The notes under the pieces: model-generated | Database searches by the model: none | What the model saw: the letters and a program-made list of their open reading frames with translations, nothing else | What the model was told of the DNA's origin: nothing | Assembly: GCF_005886105.2 (NCBI RefSeq) | Contig: NZ_PNCO02000002.1 | Location: 434,001-498,000, forward strand | DNA length: 64,000 nt | Direction of reading: 5' to 3' | Source of the DNA: Pseudoalteromonas galatheae | GTDB taxonomy: Bacteria; Pseudomonadota; Gammaproteobacteria; Enterobacterales; Alteromonadaceae | Made by a program: the position numbers and the translations under genes | Shown: piece after piece, positions 17,221 through 26,637 of the stretch | How the letters are laid out: the number at the start of each line of letters is the position of its first letter | Position numbering within the stretch: position 1 is the stretch's first letter

Positions 17221-18767
17221 GTGTTCCCCGTACACACGGGGCTAAACCGTCGTTCGCCTGATTCTGCATGTTCGTTTGCTCGTGTTCCCCGTACACACGG
17301 GGCTAAACCGCTATTTTGCTTGCGGCAGTGATAGTCGCAATTGTGTTCCCCGTACACACGGGGCTAAACCGGTCAAAATTGGTCGGATTTAGTTACGGCG
17401 TTAGTGTTCCCCGTACACACGGGGCTAAACCGAACCGAGTAATAAACTCGGGTACGTCCGTATCGTGTTCCCCGTACACACGGGGCTAAACCGCAAATGA
17501 TTGAGTTTTTGATTGAACATCGCGAGTGTTCCCCGTACACACGGGGCTAAACCGCCAGCCAATATGTTTAGCATACAAAGCTAGATGTGTTCCCCGTACA
17601 CACGGGGCTAAACCGGTTACGGGCTTTACTGGTACTGCATAGAGCTTGTGTTCCCCGTACACACGGGGCTAAACCGCGATATCTAGATAGACTGCAACTT
17701 CCTTGTCTTCGTGTTCCCCGTACACACGGGGCTAAACCGTGGGAACTGATGAGGTCATATTGTTTGAGCACGTGTTCCCCGTACACACGGGGCTAAACCG
17801 CCCCAGTCTGATTGTCAGCATGGACAATGTAAGTGTTCCCCGTACACACGGGGCTAAACCGGAATAAACGCAAAGCCTCCACTTTATCTCTAGGTGTTCC
17901 CCGTACACACGGGGCTAAACCGAGCTTCTTCTTCCTTACCTTGCGCCCTAAGAAGTGTTCCCCGTACGCTCGGGGCTAAACCGCTGGTTAACAGAAACGG
18001 CAAATGCAAATGGTGGTGTTTCCCGTACGCACGGGGCTAAACCGCCTATGCCCTTGGTTGTCAATGGGGTTTTTTAGTGTTCCCCGTACGCACGGGGCTA
18101 AACCGAACGTGCGAAGTTGCAGCTGGAGTTGAATGAGGTGTTCCCCGTACGCACGGGGCTAAACCGTATATATAAAATACTTAGAATGTACATTTGTTGT
18201 GTTCCCCGTACGCACGGGGCTAAACCGCCATTGAACAGACCGAGGAGTGGATGGCCGTTCGTGTTCCCCGTACGCACGGGGCTAAACCGCCACCATCTAT
18301 TACACTGCATACGGCGTATTGGTGTTCCCCGTACGCACGGGGCTAAACCGTACAAATCTGACCGAATACCCCATGATGCAAGGTGTTCCCCGTACGCACG
18401 GGGCTAAACCAGTATGAGTAGCTATCAAAAGTACCTCTACTTTGTGTTCCCCGTACGCACGGGGCTAAACCGGCAGGGTGGTGCTCAGGTTGTACATCAA
18501 TACGGTGTTCCCCGTACGCACGGGGCTAAACCGTTGCCAGTGCCAAACGTAATCCCACACGCTCAGTGTTCCCCGTACGCACGGGGCTAAACCGTCCATT
18601 ACGCTTCCTTGGTTTTTAGTTTGATTGTGTTCCCCGTACGCTCGGGGCTAAACCGATTAAAAAATCTGGTGATTTCTCAATAAAAGGGTGTTCCCCGTAT
18701 GCACGGGGCTAAACCGAACGCTCTATGGCGTAGTACAGAAAAAGAAAGCGTGCACGGGGCTAAACCT
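17221..18767 (+). CRISPR. type I-E CRISPR array 2 (25 full repeats plus a truncated one)
   Basis: Full 29-bp repeats begin at 17221 and continue to 18688, with 32-bp spacers except one of 34 (17677-17710) and one of 33 (18228-18260). The twelve leader-side repeats have loop ACAC in stem CCCCGT/ACGGGG; most later ones have loop ACGC. Variants: TACGCTCGGGG at 17955 and 18627, a lost stem C at 18016, a terminal A at 18383, and TATGCACGGGG at 18688. A 5'-deleted repeat (18749-18767) closes the array. The handle CTAAACCG is kept throughout. No spacer duplicates were seen. Confidence 0.98.
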
Positions 18768-18970
18768 GAGCTATTCAGTTCTGAATCATGTGCTGTAATT
18801 CGTCCGTGAAGCAGCATCCTTCACGCATCCATGTGCTCGCCTCAGCAGGCTGCAAGACAGTGGTGACTCCAGGTTTCCATTCGGGCCAGTGGAGCTGTTC
18901 ACAATATTCCAGATATTTTTGCCCTTGCCTGTACTCTCGGAATTAAGCTGCTTCGATCCCCCTCTGCTGG

Positions 18971-19246
18971 TTATTTATCTACATGACCTAAATCACGCTC
19001 AGGATCTAATAAGTCTCTTACTCTTCTTTTTAGCACTTTGGCTTCTGGGAAACCATCATCAGCTTTGCGGCACCAAATTAACGTATCATTGTAGTAGATT
19101 TCGAATACACCTTTACTGGCTGGTGCAAGTGCAACTTGTTGTAGGTCATCGGAGAAAGTTGAAAGCAACTCTTGTGCAAGCCATGAGGCTCTCAGCATCC
19201 ACTGGCATAACACGCAATAACGAATTGTGATGATGGGTTTTTGCAT
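18971..19246 (-). CDS. SelT/SelW/SelH family (Rdx) redox protein
   Basis: 91-aa protein starting MQKPIITIRYCVLCQWMLRA. The CVLC pair (Cys11, Cys14) in a thioredoxin-like fold is the Rdx-family signature; selenoprotein homologues have selenocysteine at the second position, here an ordinary Cys. The later part, GVFEIYYNDTLIWCRKADDGFP followed by KVLKRRVRDLLDPER, is also typical. The frame extends to 19291, but the family start is the Met at 19246; no good ribosome-binding site is visible at either. The substrate is unknown. The 200 bp between it and array 2 hold no gene that I can support. Confidence 0.8.
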   Translation of the reverse strand: MQKPIITIRYCVLCQWMLRASWLAQELLSTFSDDLQQVALAPASKGVFEIYYNDTLIWCRKADDGFPEAKVLKRRVRDLLDPERDLGHVDK

Positions 19247-19319
19247 AGGATAGATTGTTACAATTTGAGAAACGAGTGTTGATTCTAGCATTGGGGTTTA
19301 TAAAGTGGCTAGATAAGGA

Positions 19320-19343
19320 GAAAAAAACGGGGGTCACCCCCCG
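19320..19343 (-). terminator. rho-independent terminator of the TPR/oxygenase operon
   Basis: On the minus strand, CGGGGGG-TGA-CCCCCG is followed by TTTTTTTC. It lies about 105 bp after the stop at 19449 and before the SelW-like gene. Confidence 0.75.
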
Positions 19344-19448
19344 AAATTATCCAGGGAGACCTCAATGTTAAGGTCAGATTTTAGATTACGGGTTATTTAC
19401 AAACTAACAACCTATTTGTGGCAAGTTGAGTGGTAATGGTGATAACAT

Positions 19449-20618
19449 TTATGAATTCTGTGACCGGTTTGTATATTTAATGAGTTTTTCTCGTAAACTG
19501 TTAATCCATTCTTGCCTATATTTAAATTCTGATTGGATTGCCTGACGATGAGATAAAGTCAAATTTGGATGCCAAATTGAAAAAATAAGCACAACTCTGT
19601 CCCTATCTCCGCCGTTATGCGCCATATGCAAATATGAATCATCGAAAACAGTTAATTCGTTTTCTTGCCATAGCGTTCGTTCTCCGTTGACCTCCAAGTA
19701 ACAATTTGGGGGAATATCTATCGCTAAATGTACGGTAAGGCTGTGGTTTGATAAGCCGTAATGAGGGGGGATCGTTTGGCCTTTGGCGAGTTTGGAGAAA
19801 AAGACCTCATAAGGTGCGTCAGTTAACCCATAGCATGGCACGCTTTTTAAGGCATTTATTAAAACGGGGAAGTGTGTAGTAACAGATGTATCTTCAAGCC
19901 CTTCTTTAAATAAGGAAAGAGCCTGCCACCTATCATTATTAGCAAGAGTGGGGAATGCAGTTTCATATTCCTTGCCCGACAAATAAGGAGCTAAGTGTGA
20001 AGCTGCAGAATCAAAATTGTGATAGAACTCATTAATGATCTCAGGAATAGCAGCTTTAAACGCTTGCACCCAGTCAAGTGTCTCAGCTTGCCATATTGGC
20101 ATTGCGTTGAGCTCTGACACATAAAAAAGGTGGGGAGCCTGAGCTGTTTTAAAAGGTTTGCTACTATATTGAACCCAGCGTGCTGTTTCGATATTTTTTG
20201 CGTTGGCTAAATTTCGCTCCATACATCGCCAAGCTTGTTGAAAGCGTTCAAGTGTTTGTGAAGCTGTTGTGCTTGCAAGCTGGAGCTGTTTAAAATTGCC
20301 AGTCAACATTTCACAAAGCGCGTAGCAAACTAACGCGATTTCCTCGTTACCTGTATTTTCGAGCAAATGACCAAGATAAAGGTAAATCAAATAGTTGTTG
20401 GGTGCTAGCTTCAAGCAGTGGATATAGGCTTGTTCGCTCGCTAAAAAAGCACCTATTTGTTCTAAAATCACCGCGATGCGGTAGCTGAGTTCGGCGTTAT
20501 CAGGGTGGGTGAGTCGTAGATTGGATAATAGTATTGGCCAGTTACTTTTAGGCTCTGAGTGGAGAATTGGCTGTATTAGAGCGTCAATATTTAGTGGCTG
20601 TTTTTCTTCTTTTGTCAT
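19449..20618 (-). CDS. TPR protein with aspartyl/asparaginyl beta-hydroxylase domain
   Basis: 389 aa. The N-terminal third contains TPR-like helices (ELSYRIAVILEQIGAF, YLIYLYLGHLLENTGNEE). The C-terminal domain resembles the Fe(II)/2-oxoglutarate aspartyl/asparaginyl beta-hydroxylases: TIPPHYGLSNHSLTVHLAID, then VFDDSYLHMAHNGGDRDRVVLIFSIWHPNL, which supplies candidate iron ligands (His) and the Arg that holds 2-oxoglutarate. It probably hydroxylates a protein or peptide side chain; the target is unknown. Its start overlaps the upstream oxygenase gene by 4 bp (ATGA), so the two are translationally coupled. Confidence 0.8.
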   Translation of the reverse strand: MTKEEKQPLNIDALIQPILHSEPKSNWPILLSNLRLTHPDNAELSYRIAVILEQIGAFLASEQAYIHCLKLAPNNYLIYLYLGHLLENTGNEEIALVCYALCEMLTGNFKQLQLASTTASQTLERFQQAWRCMERNLANAKNIETARWVQYSSKPFKTAQAPHLFYVSELNAMPIWQAETLDWVQAFKAAIPEIINEFYHNFDSAASHLAPYLSGKEYETAFPTLANNDRWQALSLFKEGLEDTSVTTHFPVLINALKSVPCYGLTDAPYEVFFSKLAKGQTIPPHYGLSNHSLTVHLAIDIPPNCYLEVNGERTLWQENELTVFDDSYLHMAHNGGDRDRVVLIFSIWHPNLTLSHRQAIQSEFKYRQEWINSLREKLIKYTNRSQNS

Positions 20619-22432
20619 TGTGCTCTCGCCTCTGATTCATTTTTTACAATGCCGATATCAAGTGGTAATGTCATTCTGTAGCTATTTTCTGTCGCCGTAA
20701 ATGGCTGAGTACCATGCCAAAAGTAGGATGGAAAGATAACGATTTGGCCGCGTTTGGGTTTTACGGTTCTAAATGGTTGAAAATCGTAAGGCGGGGCTAG
20801 AGGAGGTCTGCCGAATTCGATAACGCCGTTTTCCGTGTCGTCTTCTGGTGTATTAATGTAGAGCACCACACTTATCCAACCAGCGGGATGAATATGGCTC
20901 ACATGAAAACCTTGTTCGGTTAATTTTACAGACCAGGAGCCAGTTATTTGTCGCTGTGTGTTTAAGTGTGCAAGAAAAGGGTGTTCAGAGGTGGCGTTTA
21001 ACTGTTTGAGAGATTGCTCAATATCATGAAGTAATTGAACTTTGGTTTTAGTGATTATCTCTATGTCCCGGTTTAACAAGCCGCCAGAAACTTGAGAGCC
21101 GTTAACCAAAGTCTGTTCGCTGGGCGCCTGCTTACCTTGGTGCAGTGTGAGTAAGCAAGACTCTAGCTCTGAGATGAACTCTTCGCGGTTTGTGTAGCCA
21201 TCAGGCGTTTGTAACTCGGTTGTAAGAATAAACTCAGGGTTGCACAATTCACGATGCTTTTTTTCATCGGTAGCTTGATAAACCACGCTTAACCAAGCCA
21301 GCGCAAGTTGTGAGTTGGGGTTAGTGTGTAGCACTTTCTCAAGCAGTGCACTTGCGTTGTCAAACTTACCAAGTTGAATGGCAAACTTTGCTTGTTCACA
21401 CATTCTATCTTGCTCCGCAACAATCTTATTTGCTTTGTCTAGGTACTCAAAGGCTATGTCAAAATCACTTTTAGTTGCTGCTAGGCGACCTTGTAAAGTC
21501 AACATAACGGCGGATGAATCCGCATAATTAGACTGTAAAATACATTGTTTGCACGCCTCGTATTGACCCGTATTCCAGTATAGCTCAGCAAGGCACTCAA
21601 TTAATGGTAGTTTGTTATTTGCAGTTTCTAAAGCAGATAAAAGGCTTTTGGCGAAGCGCTGTTGTTGGCCATTTTGCCAGTAGAGTTCATTAAGGCTTTG
21701 GTGAATTGTGGTGTTATATGGCGCTCGCTTTAATGCAAGTTGATAAGCCTCTTGAGCTTGTTCAAACTGACCTTTTGCAAAAAAACAGTCACCAAGGTTA
21801 TACAAAGGTTCATATTGTTCAGGGCTTTGCCTATGAACTAAATGAAAGCATTGAATTGCTTGATCAAATTTAGCTTGTAACTTATAACAAACCCCTAAAT
21901 TATGGACTGCTCTATATGCAATTGGTGAGTGCTTGGGGACTGATAAGTAAAGTTCAATGGCTTTGTCTAGGTGGCCTTGGGCTTTTTCGATGTCTCCAAG
22001 AAGCTTAGTAAATTGGCCTGAACTATCTTTAGTATGTCCTTTCGATGACCATGATGCAGCGGATTCAAAGTGATTCTGTTCAAGATGCAACAGCGCTAAA
22101 TTTTTAAATACTTCAATATGTTGAGGCTCTACTTCCAAGATTGCTAAATAGAGATCCTCAGCTTGCTTAAAATCCCCTAATTGCCAGTAACACTTTGCTA
22201 AGTGGCTTTGTACTTCTACTCGTGGCGCAAGGTTGTTTGCTTGTTGTAAAGCTGTTATTGCACTCGACCAATTATTTAGGGCTTTATGGCAAATGCCAGT
22301 TAAATATTGTAAGTCTGGGTGCTGTACATGAGTAAAAGGTTGAAGTAACTCTAAGGCACTTTGTTCCCGTTTTTGTTGGATAAGCCTGAAAGCACTTTGA
22401 ATAGCGTCGTTTATTTCATGCGTTTGCTTCAT
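20615..22432 (-). CDS. TPR protein with 2-oxoglutarate/Fe(II) oxygenase domain
   Basis: 605 aa. Residues about 10-400 are tandem TPR units (for example AYRAVHNLGVCYKLQAKFDQ and PLYNLGDCFFAKGQFEQAQE), a protein-protein interaction scaffold. The C-terminal domain (about 490-595) is a putative 2OG-Fe(II) oxygenase: GSWSVKL, HVSHIHPAGWISVVLYIN, RGQIVIFPSYFWHGTQPF and SYRMTLPLDI give the His ligands and an Arg for the co-substrate. It is transcribed with the following hydroxylase, and the next gene upstream is a TonB-dependent receptor. Two different oxygenases in tandem suggest modification of one shared substrate. Confidence 0.82.
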   Translation of the reverse strand: MKQTHEINDAIQSAFRLIQQKREQSALELLQPFTHVQHPDLQYLTGICHKALNNWSSAITALQQANNLAPRVEVQSHLAKCYWQLGDFKQAEDLYLAILEVEPQHIEVFKNLALLHLEQNHFESAASWSSKGHTKDSSGQFTKLLGDIEKAQGHLDKAIELYLSVPKHSPIAYRAVHNLGVCYKLQAKFDQAIQCFHLVHRQSPEQYEPLYNLGDCFFAKGQFEQAQEAYQLALKRAPYNTTIHQSLNELYWQNGQQQRFAKSLLSALETANNKLPLIECLAELYWNTGQYEACKQCILQSNYADSSAVMLTLQGRLAATKSDFDIAFEYLDKANKIVAEQDRMCEQAKFAIQLGKFDNASALLEKVLHTNPNSQLALAWLSVVYQATDEKKHRELCNPEFILTTELQTPDGYTNREEFISELESCLLTLHQGKQAPSEQTLVNGSQVSGGLLNRDIEIITKTKVQLLHDIEQSLKQLNATSEHPFLAHLNTQRQITGSWSVKLTEQGFHVSHIHPAGWISVVLYINTPEDDTENGVIEFGRPPLAPPYDFQPFRTVKPKRGQIVIFPSYFWHGTQPFTATENSYRMTLPLDIGIVKNESEARAQ

Positions 22433-22607
22433 ATTGTTATTTTACTTAAACGTTTACAGGTAAAAGCAGAGCTGTTGATTTTATAATCAGGCTCTGTCTG
22501 CGGTATTTATCTTTCTTAATCTTAGTCAAACTATATAAAACAGCGAGTAGAGTTATTGTTATTTTCTCACACTCTTAGCCTTTCCCCATCTATTGATAGT
22601 TCTATTT

Positions 22608-22630
22608 AACAACCAAAATGCTTGGTTGTT
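22608..22630. repeat. perfect 9-bp palindrome upstream of the TPR operon
   Basis: AACAACCAA and TTGGTTGTT flank a 5-nt loop. It lies about 175 bp before the oxygenase start and after the TonB-receptor terminator as read on the minus strand. No T-run follows, so an operator or a 5'-UTR hairpin is likelier than a terminator. The rest of the 22433-22719 gap shows nothing else I can name. Confidence 0.45.
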
Positions 22631-22719
22631 AGTTCAACGCTAGCAGGGTTTTAGCTATGCCTCAGTTCGAGGAGTTATGGTTGACTCTTTTAGGTTATGA
22701 CCTTACGTATTGTCATCAA

Positions 22720-22748
22720 AAAAACAAAAAAGGGAGCCGAGGCTCCCT
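22720..22748 (-). terminator. rho-independent terminator of the TonB receptor gene
   Basis: Minus strand AGGGAGCC-TC-GGCTCCCT followed by a long T-rich run (TTTTTTGTTTTTTTG). It starts 20 bp after the receptor stop codon. Confidence 0.88.
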
Positions 22749-22768
22749 ATTAATTTAGAATCAGCTGA

Positions 22769-25612
22769 TTAGAAGGTATAAACAGCACTTACAAAGTAGC
22801 GAGGACCAATTACGTCGTATAGTTCTGGGAACGTATTAGCTTGTTGTTGAGCATCACCTAGCGGTGTTGGTTCAGTATCTAACACATTCTTAATACCAAA
22901 CGTTGCTTCAACGTGGTCAGTAAAGTGATAGCTAGCGCTTAGATCAAGATACCACTCAGCTTTAGAAATCGGAGCGATTTCGTTTTCTCCAGTGTCATCA
23001 TCCACTTCACTCATATAGCGAACTAGCGCTGAAAGTGTCAAATCACCTGAAGTCCATGTAAAGCGGTTGTTACTTTGGAATTCTGGGCGAGGTGTTCCAC
23101 AGGTATTACCAAACTTACCTTCACAATAATTAGTCTCAGTAAAGCCAACGCTCGGTGTTTCAAAGTACTCATCTAAAATAGTGTTCTTTGAACTAATATT
23201 CAGTGTCGAACCATTTCCGCCGATACCAAAGCCAAGTTCGGTCGTCCAGTTGAAATTGATGTCATAACCTTTAGTACCTAATTCCGCAATGTTTGCATTA
23301 AGTGCAGTTACAAGGTCTACGTTACCGTCCGGACGGCGGGTGATCGCTTGACAAAACTCAGAGTTAGGATCTTTTAATTGGTTATAACAAATATCAAGAA
23401 TATTATTTACACCACCACCTAATACATCGATAGCATCATCAATTTGAATGTCGAAATAATCAATTGTAACGTCGAAGTTTTCAGTTGGTGTGATAACAAG
23501 ACCAAGCGTTATTGCTTCAGAGGTTTCTTCTTTCAGGTCTGGATTACCGCCAAAACTACCTTCGATTTGAGCATTCGCTTGCTCAAATACACCAACCTGA
23601 GAAGCTGCAACACCATGCGCCTCACATAGAGCTCGATCCGTTTGACCTTCTACAAAACCAGCCACACTACATGGATCGGTTGCGCTTGGGAAGCCATTTG
23701 CTGCACCTTGGAATAGCTCTGAAATATTAGGCGCACGCACTGATTCTTGATAACCAGCACGGAACGATACATACTCGTTCACTTTCCAGTTGATTGTCGT
23801 TGCGAAAGAAGAAGCGTTACCAATGTTTGAGTAGTCAGACAGACGACCCGCGAACCATAACGTGATATCTTCTGCAAATGCCGCATCTGTCACTAATGGA
23901 ATGTCGATTTCCGTGAAGATTTCATCAACACTGTAACTACCAACAGTTGGTTCACCAGCGTTAAAGCCAAGTACATCACCAGATGCTAAGAACTCGTCAG
24001 GGCGGAAGCTTGAGTCATCGAAGCGGCTTTCGTAACCGATTACAAAGCCTACTGGCATATCAGCAGAAGGAACAGTAAACGGCAGTTCTCCAGCAAAATC
24101 AATGTGGAAAATCTCTTGTTTGATATTCGTTACGTTCGATGCACCAACGTTAATAAAGTCGATAGCTGCTTGTGAAATATTACCTTCACCAAAAATGTTT
24201 AGTGGCGCACAACCACCAGAGGTATCCTGACATGCAGTGCCATCGTCGTTAACCAAGATTGCTTGTCTGAAACGTGTTTCAGAAACATCGTTATTTAGTA
24301 GGTTTGAGCGATCTAGCTCTGAACGGCTGTAGTAAGCATTGTATGCCCAATCACCAATAAAACCATCAACCCCTACCAGTAATCGCATAGCGTTTCGAGT
24401 GTCGACTACTTGGCGAGGGCCATTTTCAACCATACGGCGACCGATGAATGGTAAAACATAATTGCCGTCAGCGTTAAGTGCGCTGATCATATTACCTGTT
24501 GGCTCACCATCAGCGTCAAGTTCAGGTACTAACGCATTCATTGCTGCTTGAACATCAGCACCAAAGAATGGGCTATTAGGGTTCACTTCTAAATTGCCCA
24601 CAAACGCAGGAGTTGGAGCCAATTGCTGTGGTACTTCATTGCGAATGAATGATAACTCGCTATATAAGCGGGTATCATCATTAATGTAATAATGTGCAAA
24701 GGAGTTAAGTGTTAATCGCTCTTGTGGCAATTGAAGGTAGTTATCCGGCGCATAGTTAAATGCATCTGCTGATGTGTAAGGTAGGCCTTCACCATTAGGA
24801 CCAAAACGACCTAATGTAGTGCCGTTAGGCAGTGTTGGGCCAGCAAAAACACGAGTGCCTGGTATACCAGAAGAACCACCTGGGACTAGGCTATTTTCGC
24901 CTTCAGTTAATGTTACGCTCGTAAAGTCCCTATCGCCTTGGAAGATGGACTCGCGCTTAGCATAACCTATATACACCGTAGCGTTACCTTTATCATCTGC
25001 AAAGTTACCGCCCAGAGTAAGATCGGTGTTGAACTTCTCACCATCACCTTCTTCGGTGATATCATATAGTGCTGAAATTTCTGCACCTTCAAAGTCATCT
25101 TTCAGACGGAAGTTTACAACACCCGCTAATGCATCTGAACCGTATACCGCACCTGCACCACCAGTGATAATATCTACACCTTCGATAAGCGAAGCTGGAA
25201 TTGTGTTAAGGTCGACAACACCTGTTTGCGTTGCTGGTACCCAACGACGGCCGTTTACAAGTACAAGAGTACGCTCATTTCCCAAACCACGTAAGTCAAC
25301 ACGCGCTGTACCATCACCTGGGTTGTTTGAACTAGGGCCAAAAGAAGGCACTGTTAATGGAAGCTCTGCGAGTTTCTGCTCAACGTTTAAATTACCAGAC
25401 ATCGCAAATTCTGCGCCATCTAGTTCAATAACTGGTGTTTTAGCCGTTAAAGCCACACGCTGGATACGAGAACCTGTAATAGAAATTCTTTCTACTTCTT
25501 CAGTAGCCCCGTCTGTGGTTTCTTCAGCTGATGCTTGTAGTCCTATACTTCCGCCGATTAGGCATGCAGAAGTGATAAGCATACTTAACTTAGAACGCTT
25601 AAATTGTTTCAT
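22769..25612 (-). CDS. TonB-dependent outer-membrane receptor
   Basis: 947-aa receptor for energy-coupled uptake across the outer membrane. A signal peptide (about residues 1-29, ending LQASA) is followed by a TonB-box-like stretch (VERISITGSRI). The plug domain has VDLRGLGNERTLVLVNGRRWVP and GAGAVYGSDALAGVVNFRLKDDF, and a long beta-barrel ends in YFVSAVYTF with terminal Phe, as expected for barrel insertion. The start at 25612 is chosen for AGGGGATATC upstream and the signal peptide; the frame continues 21 codons further without support. Two 2OG-oxygenase genes lie downstream and a LytTR regulator is divergent. The ligand is unknown, probably a peptide or carbohydrate. Confidence 0.93.
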   Translation of the reverse strand: MKQFKRSKLSMLITSACLIGGSIGLQASAEETTDGATEEVERISITGSRIQRVALTAKTPVIELDGAEFAMSGNLNVEQKLAELPLTVPSFGPSSNNPGDGTARVDLRGLGNERTLVLVNGRRWVPATQTGVVDLNTIPASLIEGVDIITGGAGAVYGSDALAGVVNFRLKDDFEGAEISALYDITEEGDGEKFNTDLTLGGNFADDKGNATVYIGYAKRESIFQGDRDFTSVTLTEGENSLVPGGSSGIPGTRVFAGPTLPNGTTLGRFGPNGEGLPYTSADAFNYAPDNYLQLPQERLTLNSFAHYYINDDTRLYSELSFIRNEVPQQLAPTPAFVGNLEVNPNSPFFGADVQAAMNALVPELDADGEPTGNMISALNADGNYVLPFIGRRMVENGPRQVVDTRNAMRLLVGVDGFIGDWAYNAYYSRSELDRSNLLNNDVSETRFRQAILVNDDGTACQDTSGGCAPLNIFGEGNISQAAIDFINVGASNVTNIKQEIFHIDFAGELPFTVPSADMPVGFVIGYESRFDDSSFRPDEFLASGDVLGFNAGEPTVGSYSVDEIFTEIDIPLVTDAAFAEDITLWFAGRLSDYSNIGNASSFATTINWKVNEYVSFRAGYQESVRAPNISELFQGAANGFPSATDPCSVAGFVEGQTDRALCEAHGVAASQVGVFEQANAQIEGSFGGNPDLKEETSEAITLGLVITPTENFDVTIDYFDIQIDDAIDVLGGGVNNILDICYNQLKDPNSEFCQAITRRPDGNVDLVTALNANIAELGTKGYDINFNWTTELGFGIGGNGSTLNISSKNTILDEYFETPSVGFTETNYCEGKFGNTCGTPRPEFQSNNRFTWTSGDLTLSALVRYMSEVDDDTGENEIAPISKAEWYLDLSASYHFTDHVEATFGIKNVLDTEPTPLGDAQQQANTFPELYDVIGPRYFVSAVYTF

Positions 25613-25900
25613 GATATCCCCTGATTGGTACATTTTATTTGGATACCTTTGATGATGAACATAATTTTTCATCACAAAGGCTTATTAGTATCACTGCGAG
25701 GCTATGACGGAAGTTAAGAATAAGCTAGGCGAGATACACAAGAAGATAGAAATGAGTGACGAAAGGAGAGAAAAAAAAGATCAAAATTAATTTGCACATT
25801 ACATTGTGACAATCTATAACAATAATATGTTAACTATTGTGAAATGAAGAACAAGGTATTAGTATCTCTAAATACCTTATAGTTGTGTTCAAGGTGATAA
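25613..25900. promoter_or_regulatory. divergent promoter region of TonB receptor and LytTR gene
   Basis: AT-rich 288-bp region with no gene. It holds two direct copies of ATTGTGA (starting at 25803 and 25836, 33 bp apart, about three helical turns) before the LytTR start. The first copy is part of the palindrome TTGTGACAA. Spaced direct repeats are typical of LytTR binding sites, so autoregulation or control of the receptor gene is plausible. Confidence 0.35.
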
Positions 25901-26629
25901 ATGAAAAACGTTACAATCCTTACCCCTTCAAGCGCTGTGAGCTTTGGGGCTGAAATAAGTACAAAGCTAAAAGAGTCACTTATTTGTCCCCGGTTTGTTT
26001 ACTATGAAACAATTGTTGATATTTTAGAAACTATAGAGCGTGGGGGAATAGACTGTTTGTTAATAGATTCAGAATTGGCCGAGCTGGAGAAGTCACTCTT
26101 TTTAACATCAAAGCTATCTGCGGTGTCGATGATCAAAATCAGTAAGAATATAGATACTACAGACCAAACAAACTTGAGTTTTAAAGAGTTAGAGAGAAGA
26201 GATACACTACTGGCGAATCTTGTTTATGCAACATATATGATGGCTAATGAGAAAGATCAAACAGAATCACAATCCAATTACATACCAGAGCAACGTTTGA
26301 TTGTTAAAGACTCAGGGCATATACATGTGATAAAGGTCGAAGACTTGGCATGGGTTGGTGGTGCTGGTAATTATGTAGAACTTCATATGATTAATCGAGA
26401 GCGTTCCATTTTGCACAGGGATACCATGTCTTCGATGGAGAAAAGTTTAAAGACGTTTGGCTTTTCTAGGATCCATAAATCATCGTTAGTTAATTTGAAC
26501 GCAATTAGCGAACTCAAAACAAGAGATAACGGTGACTATGATGTTATTCTCGAAAATGGAGACTCTTTGCATTTATCAAGACGATATAAGCAAAACTTGT
26601 CATCATTATTACAGGCCAGTGCTAATTGA
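25901..26629 (+). CDS. LytTR-domain DNA-binding regulator
   Basis: 242 aa. Residues about 130-240 form a LytTR DNA-binding domain: RLIVKDSGHIHVIKVEDLAWV, then GAGNYVELHM, FGFSRIHKSSLVNLNAI and LSRRYKQNL. The N-terminal 110 residues look like a worn receiver-type fold (CLLIDSELAELEKSLFL) with no clear phosphorylation pocket, so the input signal is uncertain. It is divergent from the TonB receptor and ends 8 bp from the convergent nhaR gene. Control of the adjacent receptor is inferred from position only. Confidence 0.82.
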   Translation: MKNVTILTPSSAVSFGAEISTKLKESLICPRFVYYETIVDILETIERGGIDCLLIDSELAELEKSLFLTSKLSAVSMIKISKNIDTTDQTNLSFKELERRDTLLANLVYATYMMANEKDQTESQSNYIPEQRLIVKDSGHIHVIKVEDLAWVGGAGNYVELHMINRERSILHRDTMSSMEKSLKTFGFSRIHKSSLVNLNAISELKTRDNGDYDVILENGDSLHLSRRYKQNLSSLLQASAN

Positions 26630-26637
26630 GCTATCCG

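Noticed and set aside
17568..18407. Open frames on both strands across array 2 (repeated PRTHGAKP- or APCVRGT-like peptides)
   Set aside because: They are translations of CRISPR repeats, with a period equal to the repeat-spacer unit.
18889..19230. Plus-strand ORF of 113 codons opposite the SelW-like gene
   Set aside because: It is a shadow of the minus-strand Rdx-family gene, which has a recognisable CxxC motif and family pattern.
25026..25652. 208-codon plus-strand ORF opposite the TonB receptor
   Set aside because: Antisense shadow of the plug-domain coding region. Ser/Pro-rich composition with no motif.
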